Shown here in pieces: positions 23,416 through 31,575 of a stretch of 64,000 nt of DNA; position 1 is the first letter of the stretch, and every line of letters starts with the position of its first letter. Source of the DNA: Kitasatospora sp. NBC_01287 (GTDB taxonomy: Bacteria > Actinomycetota > Actinomycetes > Streptomycetales > Streptomycetaceae); NCBI RefSeq assembly GCF_026340565.1, contig NZ_JAPEPB010000001.1, positions 5,432,501-5,496,500 on the forward strand, written 5' to 3'. Position numbers and translations under genes: made by a program. The notes under the pieces are model-generated. The model worked only from the letters and a program-made list of their open reading frames with translations. It had not been told where the DNA came from and did not search any database.

Positions 23416-23928
23416 ATGCCGCAAGGAAGAGACACCCGCCGCTGGGCCGAGGCGGTGGCCGCCGTCCTGCTGGTGGACGGCGCCGTCCACCTCTACTGGG
23501 CGACCGGGCGGACCTGGCCGGTGCGCGACCGGGCCCGGCTCTCCCAGCTGGTGCTGAACACCCAGCTGCCCTTCACCCCGCCGGTGCTGCTCCCGCTGGT
23601 CGGGATGCTCGGCGGGGCCGCCGTGCTGGTGCTGGTCCGCGGCGGGCTGCTGCCGGGGCCGGCCAGGCTGCTGCCGGCCCGGCTGCCGTACTGGGGCAGC
23701 CTGGCGGTGACCGGTGGGCTGCTGCTGCGCGGAGCGGCCGGGCTCGTCTGGGTCACGGGGCTGGGTGCCGACCCGGGCGACACCTTCTACTGGCTGAACC
23801 TGCTGCTCTACACCCCGCTCTGCTGGGTGCTGGCGGCCGGTGCCTGGCGGGTGGCGGCCGTGCCGGGGGGCCTGGCCGGGCTCGGCTCCCTCCTGCGGGG
23901 GAGGCGGGTGAACCGCTCGCCGGAGTGA
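23416..23928 (+). CDS. DUF3995-family membrane protein
   Basis: 170-residue polytopic membrane protein with about four hydrophobic helices. It has the HLYWATGRTWPV motif near residue 25 and FYWLNLLLYTPLCW near the C-terminus, both typical of DUF3995. Function unknown. GAGGTGA precedes the ATG. It is divergent from the ECF sigma gene, with 173 bases between the two starts, and 79 bases separate it from the next gene on the same strand. Confidence 0.8.
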   Translation: MPQGRDTRRWAEAVAAVLLVDGAVHLYWATGRTWPVRDRARLSQLVLNTQLPFTPPVLLPLVGMLGGAAVLVLVRGGLLPGPARLLPARLPYWGSLAVTGGLLLRGAAGLVWVTGLGADPGDTFYWLNLLLYTPLCWVLAAGAWRVAAVPGGLAGLGSLLRGRRVNRSPE

Positions 23929-24007
23929 TCCGCGACCAGGGGGCGGCCGGGCAGTCTTGGGGTGTCGGTTCGGGACGGTCCGGGCCAGCGAACGAGGGGG
24001 ACCCCAG

Positions 24008-24691
24008 ATGCGCAACCGCCTGGCCCGGGTGCTCGGCTACACCGCGATCACCGGCTTCGTCGCCGTCGGGATGGCCGGCTGCTTCTGGAGCGGCGCGCAG
24101 CAGCACAAGGACGTCGGCTACGCGATCGACCAGCCGGTCCGCACCCTGGTGATCCAGGGCCGGACGGGGAACATCCGGGTGGTCGGGGCGGGCAGCGCGG
24201 TGCGGGTGTCGGAGCACCAGGACTACCAGCACCAGCAGCCCGTCAGCACCCACACGGTGGCCGACGGAACCCTGACCCTGACCTACTCCTGCCCCGACGA
24301 CTGCGGCATCGACTACCAGGTCGACGTGCCGGCCGGCACCGCGGTGCGGATCAGCGCCGGCACCGGAGACGTGCACCTGTCCGGGCTGAGCGCCGAGGTG
24401 CGGGCCGCCACCGGCACCGGCCAGGTCGAGGCGCTCGGGCTGACCTCCGGCACCGCCACGCTGACCTCGGACACCGGTGACGTCTCGGCGACCTTCACCA
24501 CCGCGCCCGGCTCGCTGACGGCGACGACCGCCACCGGCAATGTCAAGGTGGTGCTGCCGAACGGCGGTTACGCGGTGACGGCCGAGGCCGACACCGGCAG
24601 CGTCAAGGTGACGGTCCCGCAGGACGCCGCCTCGGGGCACGCGATCGACGCGCGGTCGAGCACCGGCGACGTCACCGTCACGCATGCCTGA
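24008..24691 (+). CDS. DUF4097-type surface lipoprotein
   Basis: 227-residue protein with a signal peptide and lipobox MAGC (Cys25). The mature part has short repeated beta-strand units containing TGNIRV, TGDVHL, TGQVEA, TGDVSA, TGNVKV, TGSVKV and TGDVTV, the beta-helix/adhesin-like pattern of DUF4097. ATG at 24008 with GAGGGGGA upstream. The two-component system follows directly, suggesting envelope sensing, but no partner is proven. Confidence 0.8.
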   Translation: MRNRLARVLGYTAITGFVAVGMAGCFWSGAQQHKDVGYAIDQPVRTLVIQGRTGNIRVVGAGSAVRVSEHQDYQHQQPVSTHTVADGTLTLTYSCPDDCGIDYQVDVPAGTAVRISAGTGDVHLSGLSAEVRAATGTGQVEALGLTSGTATLTSDTGDVSATFTTAPGSLTATTATGNVKVVLPNGGYAVTAEADTGSVKVTVPQDAASGHAIDARSSTGDVTVTHA

Positions 24692-24767
24692 GCTCAACCG
24701 CCCTCGGCCCGCCTATGACCTGCTGGCCTCGGGCGATAGGCTCCCCGCGAACGGGGGAGGGGCGGAC

Positions 24768-25982
24768 GTGGAGACGATGACGCGCGCTCAGGCGTGGCTG
24801 GCCGAACGGGGGCGGTGGGCGCGCGGGCGGCTCGCCGGGATCAACCCGTACGTGACGGACACGCTGATCGCCCTGGGCGCGGCCGCGGTCTCGCTCTGGG
24901 CGGTCTACAACGACGACCGGAGCTGGCCGCTCTGGACCTACCTGGTGGCCGCCGCCTGCTGCGCCCCGATCCCCTGGCGCCGCAGGGCGCCGTTCACGGC
25001 CCTGGTGGTCTCGGCCGTCTTCTCGGCCTGGCTCGGCCTGTTCGCCCACTCCGCGCAGCCGCAGATCGCGGTCTACGGGATCGTGGCCGTCTACACCGTG
25101 GCCGACCTGGGCCGGAACTGGCAGCGCTGGCTGATGCTGGTGGTCCTGGTGGCCTCCGCCTTCCTGGGCACCCGCTCACTGAACGGGATGATCTTCAGCG
25201 AGATCACCACGATCGGCTCCTTCGCGCTGGGCACCGCGGTGCGCGAGCTGCGGCGGCTGGCCCACGTGGAGGCCGAGCGGGCCAGGGAGACCGGGCTGCG
25301 CGCGGCCAGCGACGCGGCCCGCGCGGTGGCCGAGGAGCGCGGCCGGATCGCCCGCGAGATGCACGACATCCTGGCGCACGCCGTCTCGCTCATGGTGATC
25401 CAGGCCGAGGCGGGCCCGGTGGTGGTGCGCAGCGACCCGGACCGGGCGATCAAGGCCTTCGACGCCATCGCCGACTCCGGGCGCGACGCCATGGTGCAGC
25501 TGCGCCGGGTGCTGGGCGTGCTGAAGGAGGACGGTGCCACGCCGGTGCTGGCCCCGCAGCCCAAGCTGCTGGAGCTGTCGGCGGTGGCCGCCCGGGTGCG
25601 CGAGGCGGGCGTCGCGGTCGAGCTGAGGCTGCCCGAGCCGGCCGCGGTGCTGCCGGCCGACGTGGAGACCGCGGCCTACCGGATCGTCCAGGAGGCGCTG
25701 ACCAACATCGTCAAGCACTCCGGCGCGGACGCGGCCCAGGTGCGGGTGAGCGAGGTGCGGGTGGCCGAGCTGGGCCAGGTGCTGGAGCTGGCGGTCAGCG
25801 ACAACGGGCGCGGCCTGGCCGAGCCGGGCGAGCGGGTCTCGGGCCGCTCCGGCGGGCGGGGCCTGGTGGGCATCCGCGAGCGGGCCGCTGCCTGCGGCGG
25901 CAAGGCCTCGGCCGGGCCCGGCCCGGACGGTCGCGGCTTCGTGGTGACGGCCCGGCTGCCGATCGGTGCCGGGTCGCTGTGA
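24768..25982 (+). CDS. Sensor histidine kinase (NarL-type, HisKA_3)
   Basis: Membrane histidine kinase of 404 residues from the chosen start. The N-terminal half holds about four to five hydrophobic helices. It is followed by the dimerisation/phosphoacceptor motif REMHDILAHAVSLM with His199, and an HATPase domain with EALTNIVKHSG (N-box), DNGRGL (G1) and GGRGLVGIRERA (G2). GTG at 24768 is preferred because GGGGGAGGGG lies at 24753-24762; an ATG at 24684, overlapping the previous stop, has no such site. The response regulator follows 28 bases later. Confidence 0.92.
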   Translation: METMTRAQAWLAERGRWARGRLAGINPYVTDTLIALGAAAVSLWAVYNDDRSWPLWTYLVAAACCAPIPWRRRAPFTALVVSAVFSAWLGLFAHSAQPQIAVYGIVAVYTVADLGRNWQRWLMLVVLVASAFLGTRSLNGMIFSEITTIGSFALGTAVRELRRLAHVEAERARETGLRAASDAARAVAEERGRIAREMHDILAHAVSLMVIQAEAGPVVVRSDPDRAIKAFDAIADSGRDAMVQLRRVLGVLKEDGATPVLAPQPKLLELSAVAARVREAGVAVELRLPEPAAVLPADVETAAYRIVQEALTNIVKHSGADAAQVRVSEVRVAELGQVLELAVSDNGRGLAEPGERVSGRSGGRGLVGIRERAAACGGKASAGPGPDGRGFVVTARLPIGAGSL

Positions 25983-26010
25983 ACAACGGTTGGTGAGCGA
26001 GGGGAGCGGG

Positions 26011-26691
26011 ATGTCCGCGATACGCGTGGTGGTGGCCGATGACCAGGAGCTGGTGCGGGCCGGGTTCGGCATGATCCTGGACGCCCAACCGGACATCGAG
26101 GTGGTGGCCGAGGCCTGCGACGGCGCCGAGGCCCTCGCCGCGGTGGCCGAGCACCGGCCTGACGTCCTGCTGCTGGACGTCCGGATGCCGGTGATGGACG
26201 GCCTCGAAGCGGCCCGCCGGGTCTGCGCCGAGCACCCCGACACCAAGGTGATCATGCTGACCACCTTCGACATCGACGACTACGTCTACGACGCGCTCTA
26301 CGCGGGCGCCAGCGGCTTCCTGCTCAAGGACGTGCGCCGCGACGACCTCGCGCACGGCGTGCGGCTGGTGGCCTCCGGCGAGGCGCTGCTCGCGCCCTCC
26401 GTCACCAAGCGCCTGATCAGCGAGTTCTCCGCGCGCCGGCCGACCGGCCCGGGAGCCGCGTTGCGCGCGCCGTCCAAACTGCTGGAGCAGCTGACGGTGC
26501 GCGAGCAGGAGACGCTGCGGCTGATCGCCCGCGGCTGCTCCAACGCCGAGATCGCCGCCGAGCTGGTGGTCAGCGAACACACCGTCAAGACCCACGTCAG
26601 CAACGTGCTGAGCAAGCTCCAACTGCGCGACCGGGTGCACGCGGTGGTCTTCGCCTACGAGGCGGGCGCGGTGGTGGCGGGGGAGGTCTGA
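26011..26691 (+). CDS. Two-component response regulator, NarL/FixJ family
   Basis: 226-residue partner of the upstream kinase. The receiver domain has the acidic pair D10/D11, phosphoacceptor D56 in LLLDVRMP, T84 and K106. The C-terminal LuxR-type HTH reads LTVREQETLRLIARGCSNAEIAAELVVS with EHTVKTHVSNVLSKL, split here for length. ATG with GAGGGGAG upstream. It converges on the metallopeptidase/VWA gene with only 13 bases between stops and no hairpin. The regulon is unknown; the upstream lipoprotein is a candidate. Confidence 0.94.
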   Translation: MSAIRVVVADDQELVRAGFGMILDAQPDIEVVAEACDGAEALAAVAEHRPDVLLLDVRMPVMDGLEAARRVCAEHPDTKVIMLTTFDIDDYVYDALYAGASGFLLKDVRRDDLAHGVRLVASGEALLAPSVTKRLISEFSARRPTGPGAALRAPSKLLEQLTVREQETLRLIARGCSNAEIAAELVVSEHTVKTHVSNVLSKLQLRDRVHAVVFAYEAGAVVAGEV

Positions 26692-26704
26692 GGCGCCACG
26701 CGGG

Positions 26705-28465
26705 TCAGCTCACCTGGAACACCGGCCCGCGCGCGGTGAACGGCAGCGAGCCGCCCGGCGGGAGCAGGTACGCGTGCTCGCGGCGCACCCGCAGCACGTC
26801 GCACTCGCCGTCGGTGATCAGCAGGACCGGCGCGCCGGGCGGGAAGTCCTCGGCGCGCTCCAGCAGGTCCACCCCGGGCTGCAGCACCGTGCCGCCCCGG
26901 CCGCGCACCCGCGTCCGCCCGGCGATCAGCTCCGGCGGCAGGTAGCCGGCGTCGTAGGCCGCCGCGTCGCAGTACACCACGCGCGCCGCCGGTACGTCCC
27001 GGGCGGCCGCGTAGGAGGCGATCGCGCCCAGTGCCTTGCCGAGCAGGCGGCGGTCCATCGAGCCCGAGGTGTCCAGCACCACGCCGAAGGTGCAGCGGGC
27101 CACCTCCTCGGGCGGGAAGTACCGCCCGGCGCGCGGGATGCCGGGGGAGGAGGCCTGCCGCCGGGAGGGGCGCGCGTAGCTGCGCACCGGCTGCGGAGAG
27201 GGGACGAACTCGTCGAACCAGCGGGCCAGGCGGGCGTCCCAGGGCAGCGGCGGGTGGGCCAGCGCCCGGATCTCCTCCTCCAGCCCGGCCGGCAGCAGGC
27301 CGCGCTCGCGCCGGTGCAGTTCGAAGCCCTGCTGCAGGCCGCGGCGGTAGAAGTCGTCCAGGTCGACGTAGTCGCGCGGCGGGCCGAGCGGCTCGCCCAG
27401 CAGGTCCGGGCGCCCCTTGCCGGCCAGGGTGGCCAGCCGCCGGATCCGGCGCTGGTCGCGGGCGATCCGGTCGTACACCTCCTCGGCCGACAGTCCCTTC
27501 AACTCCGGGTCGTGCAGCAGCCCTTCGGGCATCTCGCCGACGCCCATCTCAAGCAGCCAGCCGTTGATCACGTAGTCGGCCGCGACATTGAACAGGTACG
27601 GGTCGCGGGCTCCGCGCCGCTCGCCGTGCCGCAGCGCGGCGTGCAGCATCTCGTGGCCCAGGATGAAGCGCCACTCCTCGTCGCTGTAGTGGCGCAGCGG
27701 GTTCAGGTAGATCTCGCCGGCCTCGGCGTTGACGGCGGCGATCGCGATGCCCTGGGCCCGGGCCAGCTCGGCGTCGGCGACCAGGGTGAGGCCGGCCGCG
27801 ATCCCGCCGAGCAGCGGGTAGGAGGAGATGAACCAGTTGAGCGCGCGGGTCCACGGCCGCTCCGGCAGCCGCGCCCCGGTCAGCTCCTCGCGCCGGCCGC
27901 CGGCCAGGTCCATCGCGGCCGACACGGTGCGGGTCAGCGCGGCGGCGAAGGCCACCGTCCAGTCCTCGGGGGTCTTCTGGTACTTGCCGGACCGCCGCAG
28001 GTCCGATGCCGTCCCGGCGGTCCCCAGCACCTCGGGCAGCCCGTCCCGGCGCCAGCGGGCGGCCAGCTCCTGCTCGTCGCCGCCGGCGTACGCGGTGGGC
28101 AGCTCGAAGGGGCTGCGGCCGGTGCCGAAGGTGGCCAGGAACCGGTTGACCACGTGGCAGCGGGCCGCGCGCAGGCAGGCGTCGGGCTCCTCGCGCGGGC
28201 CGTCCAGGTGCCCGAAGCCCAGGTGCAGCAGGCAGTGCGCGAGCACCCAGGCCCACTCGGCCGGCTCGGCGCGCCGCGTGCCGTCCACGTGCAGCACGCC
28301 GTTGGAGTCGACCACCGCCCAGGCGTCGGGCGGCAGGCAGTCGGCGTTGCGGCACAGGCTCACGTCCAGCGCGGCGAAGGCGGTGTTGCGGCGCAGCAGC
28401 GCCAGCCCCTCGGCCAGCGCCAGGGCGGCCGGATCCTTGGCCGCGGGCGGCGGCGGGCGTCTCAC
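26705..28465 (-). CDS. DUF2201-like protein: putative metallopeptidase plus VWA-like domain
   Basis: 586-residue protein with two parts. The N-terminal metallopeptidase-like region carries the zinc motif GHEMLH (H271, E272, H275), followed by ALRHGE. The C-terminal VWA-like domain begins near VVLDTSGSM, with D465, S467 and S469 of a MIDAS-type site. The middle has a Pro-rich linker. Its GTG start overlaps the stop of the upstream MoxR ATPase (GTGA at 28462-28465), so they are co-translated. MoxR/VWA pairs act as metal-insertion or remodelling chaperones in known cases; this target is unknown. Confidence 0.85.
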   Translation of the reverse strand: MRRPPPPAAKDPAALALAEGLALLRRNTAFAALDVSLCRNADCLPPDAWAVVDSNGVLHVDGTRRAEPAEWAWVLAHCLLHLGFGHLDGPREEPDACLRAARCHVVNRFLATFGTGRSPFELPTAYAGGDEQELAARWRRDGLPEVLGTAGTASDLRRSGKYQKTPEDWTVAFAAALTRTVSAAMDLAGGRREELTGARLPERPWTRALNWFISSYPLLGGIAAGLTLVADAELARAQGIAIAAVNAEAGEIYLNPLRHYSDEEWRFILGHEMLHAALRHGERRGARDPYLFNVAADYVINGWLLEMGVGEMPEGLLHDPELKGLSAEEVYDRIARDQRRIRRLATLAGKGRPDLLGEPLGPPRDYVDLDDFYRRGLQQGFELHRRERGLLPAGLEEEIRALAHPPLPWDARLARWFDEFVPSPQPVRSYARPSRRQASSPGIPRAGRYFPPEEVARCTFGVVLDTSGSMDRRLLGKALGAIASYAAARDVPAARVVYCDAAAYDAGYLPPELIAGRTRVRGRGGTVLQPGVDLLERAEDFPPGAPVLLITDGECDVLRVRREHAYLLPPGGSLPFTARGPVFQVS

Positions 28466-29526
28466 CGCCGCGCCTCGACCAGCCGGGGCATGTCGCGGGC
28501 CGCCTCGATCAGGAACCAGCCCGGCAGCACCGGGTTGCCGTCCGAGCCGTCCGCGATCACCGTCTGGGCCACCTCCACCGAGATCTCGGCCAGTTGCACC
28601 AGCAGCGACTTGGCCCGGTAGGCGGTCTGCCGCAGCGCGTCGGAGGCGTACTCCTTGCGGGCCGGCAACTCCTTGACCAGCCGGCCGCGGAAGGCGTCGG
28701 CCAGGTAGTAGAGCAGGTCGCGGTCCTCCGGCCGGTGCGGCCAGCGGGCGTCGCCCTTGAGGATCGCGTCCAGGCCGAAGGAGTGCCGCACGATCTTGGC
28801 GTAGCCGCAGAACGCCACCGCGTGCTGCGGCGTCAGCAGCCCGTTGGCCACCACCTTCAGCGTCTCCTCGGAGAGCGCGGTGCCGAAGGAGTGCAGCGCG
28901 TCGGAGAGCATGTGCCAGGCGCGCGGGGTGGAGAACGGTTCCTCGGACTTCGGCGGCGCCGACCAGAGGTGGTCCGGACGGTCCGTCAGGTGGTCGACCA
29001 CCCAGGGGTGGATCCCGCTGCCGTGCGCCCACTTCAGCCAGTCGCCGGCGCTGGCCCGCAGATGGACGTGGACCAGCCGGTTGACCAGCGCCGAGGCCAT
29101 CGGCCGGGCCAGCGCGCCGTCGGTGGCCCGGTTGCCCGCGCCGATCACGATGCTGCCCGGCGGCAGTTCGTAGGAGCCGATCCGGCGGTCCAGGATCAGC
29201 GAGTAGAAGGCCTTCTGCACATCGGGGGTGGCCGCGTTCAGCTCGTCCAGGAAGAGGCAGTACGGCTCGTCGCGGGCGATCGACTCCGGCGGGCAGAACC
29301 GCGAGCGGCCCTGCGGGGTGATCTGCGGGACCCCGATCAGGTCCTCCGGCGCCAGCTGGGTGCCGATCAGGCTCACGCACTCCAGCCCGAGCGAGTCGGC
29401 GAACTCCCGCACCAGCGAGGACTTGCCGATCCCCGGCGCGCCCCACAGGAAGACCGGCCGCACGGTGGCCAGCCCGAGCAGCAACTCGGGTACCTGGGAA
29501 GGTGAGACGGTGACGGCACCCTGCAC
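28462..29526 (-). CDS. MoxR-type AAA+ ATPase
   Basis: 354-residue AAA+ ATPase. Walker A GAPGIGKS occupies residues 29-36 and Walker B CLFLDE ends at E95. An ARPMASALVNRLVHVHL sensor/arginine region follows, and the C-terminal lid runs to residue 354. GTG at 29526 is preferred because AGAGGA lies 6 bases upstream; longer in-frame starts lack sites. It is coupled by a 4-base overlap to the VWA/metallopeptidase gene and is divergent from sir2, with an imperfect palindrome between them. Likely a remodeller that works with its VWA partner. Confidence 0.9.
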   Translation of the reverse strand: MQGAVTVSPSQVPELLLGLATVRPVFLWGAPGIGKSSLVREFADSLGLECVSLIGTQLAPEDLIGVPQITPQGRSRFCPPESIARDEPYCLFLDELNAATPDVQKAFYSLILDRRIGSYELPPGSIVIGAGNRATDGALARPMASALVNRLVHVHLRASAGDWLKWAHGSGIHPWVVDHLTDRPDHLWSAPPKSEEPFSTPRAWHMLSDALHSFGTALSEETLKVVANGLLTPQHAVAFCGYAKIVRHSFGLDAILKGDARWPHRPEDRDLLYYLADAFRGRLVKELPARKEYASDALRQTAYRAKSLLVQLAEISVEVAQTVIADGSDGNPVLPGWFLIEAARDMPRLVEARR

Positions 29527-29591
29527 GGGGAATCCTCTGCTTCGGGGGGAGAACCCGACCAGTGTCCGGGCCACCGGCCGCCCGCGCACCC

Positions 29592-29611
29592 GGTTTTCGG
29601 ATGCCGAAACC
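29592..29611. promoter_or_regulatory. Imperfect palindrome in the MoxR/sir2 divergent region
   Basis: GGTTTTCGG (29592-29600) and CCGAAACC (29604-29611) are inverted repeats with one extra T, around a 3-base centre. It lies between the two divergent starts. It could be a shared operator; no regulator gene is nearby. A TACCGT at 29639-29644 may be the sir2 -10 element, giving a leaderless message at 29652. Confidence 0.4.
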
Positions 29612-29651
29612 AGGGTGCGTCCCACCCGGTCCGGCCCTTACCGTCACTCCC

Positions 29652-30373
29652 ATGACCCGCACGCTCGTCGCCGTCCTCACCGGAGCCGGCATCTCCACCG
29701 ACTCCGGCATCCCCGACTACCGCGGCCCCAACGGCCTGTGGCAGCGCGATCCGCAGGCCCAGCAGCTGGTGACCATCGGCCCCTACCTCGCCGACCCCGA
29801 GGTCCGCCGCCGCTCCTGGCGGATGCGGCTGGAGACCGGGGCGCTGGGGGCCGAGCCGAACGCCGGGCACCGCGCGCTGGTCGACCTGGCCGCGAAGCTG
29901 CCCGTGCGGGTGCTGACCCAGAACGTGGACGGCCTGCACCAGCGGGCCGGGCTGGCCGAGCGCAAGGTGCTCGAACTGCACGGCACCGCCCTGCGCACCC
30001 GGTGCACGGCCTGCGGTCGCGGTGGCGAGATGGCCCAGGCGCTGGCCCGGGTGGAGGCGGGCGAGCCGGACCCGGCCTGCCCGCACTGCGGCGGGGTGCT
30101 CAAGCCGGCCACCGTGATGTTCGGCGAGACGCTGGACCCGGAGGTGCTGACGCGGGCCGACGCGATCGCCAAGGCCTGCGACGTCTTCCTCGCGGTCGGC
30201 AGCTCGCTGCAGGTCCACCCGGCGGCGGTGTGCCGCGGATCGCGTTGGAGCACGGCGCCCGGCTGATCGTGGTCAACGGCGAGCCCACCCCCTACGACGA
30301 GCTCGCGGCGGAGGTGATCCGGGAGCCGATCTCCACCGCCCTGCCGGCGCTGGTCGATAGGCTGTCCGGGTGA
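29652..30373 (+). pseudogene. SIR2-family NAD-dependent protein deacylase with an apparent 1-nt frameshift
   Basis: Sirtuin that would couple NAD hydrolysis to deacetylation or deacylation of lysine. The N-terminal part has TGAGISTDSGIPDYRG (NAD site), QNVDGLHQ, LELHGT (catalytic His), the zinc ligands CTAC and CPHC, and VGSSLQVHP. Right after VHPAA the frame shifts: the continuation PRIALEHGARLIVVNGEP is in another frame, so one base (a G near 30225-30230) seems missing. As written the frame closes at 30266. With the extra base the product would be about 240 residues, the usual sirtuin length, and its stop would overlap the P450 start. Either a real mutation or a sequencing error in a G/C run. 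Confidence 0.85.
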
Positions 30374-31575
30374 CGCACTTCGACCCCTGGTCAGCGGAGT
30401 TCATCGCGCACCCGTACGACGCGTACGCGGAGCTGCGCGAGCGGACCCCGGTGCTCTTCCACGAGCCGACCGGGCAGTGGCTCGTCTCCCGCCACCGGGA
30501 CGTCAGCGCGCTGCTCCGCGACCGCCGGCTCGGTCGCACCTACACCCACCGCTACAGCCACGAGGAGTTCGGGCAGCGGCCGCCCGACCCGGCGCACGAG
30601 CCCTTCCACACCCTCAACGACAACGGGCTGCTCGACCTGGAGGCGCCGGACCACACCCGGATCCGGCGCCTGGTGGCGAAGGCGTTCACCCCGCGGATGG
30701 TCCAGGCGCTGCGGCCGACGGTGGCCGCGCTGGCCGACGAGCTGGTCACCGGGCTGCTCGCGGACGGCGGCGGCGACCTGATCGCCGCCGTCGCCGAGCC
30801 GCTGCCGGTCGCGGTGATCGCCGAGATGCTCGGCGTGCCGGCGGCCGACCGCGGCCTGCTGCGGCCCTGGTCGGCCGCCATCACCGGGATGTTCGAACTC
30901 GACCCGGGCCCCGAGGTCGCGCGGCGGGCGGTGGCCGCCAGCACCGAGTTCTCCGACTACCTGCGCGCGCTGATCCGCGAGCGCCGCGCCGACCCGGGCC
31001 AGGACCTGATCTCCGCGCTGATCGCGGCCCAGGAGGACGGCGACCGGCTCAGCGAGCAGGAGATGGTCTCCACCTGCGTGCTGCTGCTCAACGCCGGCCA
31101 CGAGGCGACCGTCAACACCACCGGCAACGGCTGGTGGGCGCTCTTCCGCAACCCCGACCAGCTGGCCCTGCTGCGCTCCGACGTCGACGCCCATCTCCCG
31201 ACCACGGTCGAGGAGTTGATGCGCTACGACACCCCGCTGCAGATGTTCGAGCGGTGGGTGCTGGAGGACGTCGAGCTGCACGGCACCACCATCCCGCGCG
31301 GGGCCGAACTGGCCCTGCTCCTCGGCTCCGCCAACCACGACCCCGAGCGCTTCACCGAGCCCGAGCGGCTGGACGTGACCCGCGCCGACAACCCGCACCT
31401 CACCTTCGGCGCCGGCATCCACTTCTGCCTCGGCGCCCCCCTGGCCCGCCTGGAGCTCACCGAGTCCTACGGCGCCCTGCTGCGCCGCGCACCGGGCCTG
31501 GCGCTGGTCACCGAGCCCACCTGGCAGCCCGGATTCGTGATCCGCGGCCTGAACGAACTGTTGGTGAACACATGA
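30370..31575 (+). CDS. Cytochrome P450
   Basis: 401-residue soluble bacterial P450, a haem-thiolate monooxygenase that needs a ferredoxin partner (none nearby). The I-helix oxygen-activation motif is NAGHEATV, the EELMRYDTP segment carries the ExxR pair, and the haem loop FGAGIHFCLG has Cys353 as axial ligand. GTG start at 30370 overlaps the restored sir2 stop (GTGA), and its stop overlaps the next ATG (ATGA at 31572-31575). This arrangement puts a P450 in the middle of an NAD/ADP-ribose-type operon. The substrate is unknown. Confidence 0.93.
   Translation: MTHFDPWSAEFIAHPYDAYAELRERTPVLFHEPTGQWLVSRHRDVSALLRDRRLGRTYTHRYSHEEFGQRPPDPAHEPFHTLNDNGLLDLEAPDHTRIRRLVAKAFTPRMVQALRPTVAALADELVTGLLADGGGDLIAAVAEPLPVAVIAEMLGVPAADRGLLRPWSAAITGMFELDPGPEVARRAVAASTEFSDYLRALIRERRADPGQDLISALIAAQEDGDRLSEQEMVSTCVLLLNAGHEATVNTTGNGWWALFRNPDQLALLRSDVDAHLPTTVEELMRYDTPLQMFERWVLEDVELHGTTIPRGAELALLLGSANHDPERFTEPERLDVTRADNPHLTFGAGIHFCLGAPLARLELTESYGALLRRAPGLALVTEPTWQPGFVIRGLNELLVNT

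Noticed and set aside
24684..24767. ATG at 24684 as histidine kinase start
   Set aside because: It overlaps the previous stop but lacks a ribosome-binding site; GTG 24768 has a strong one.
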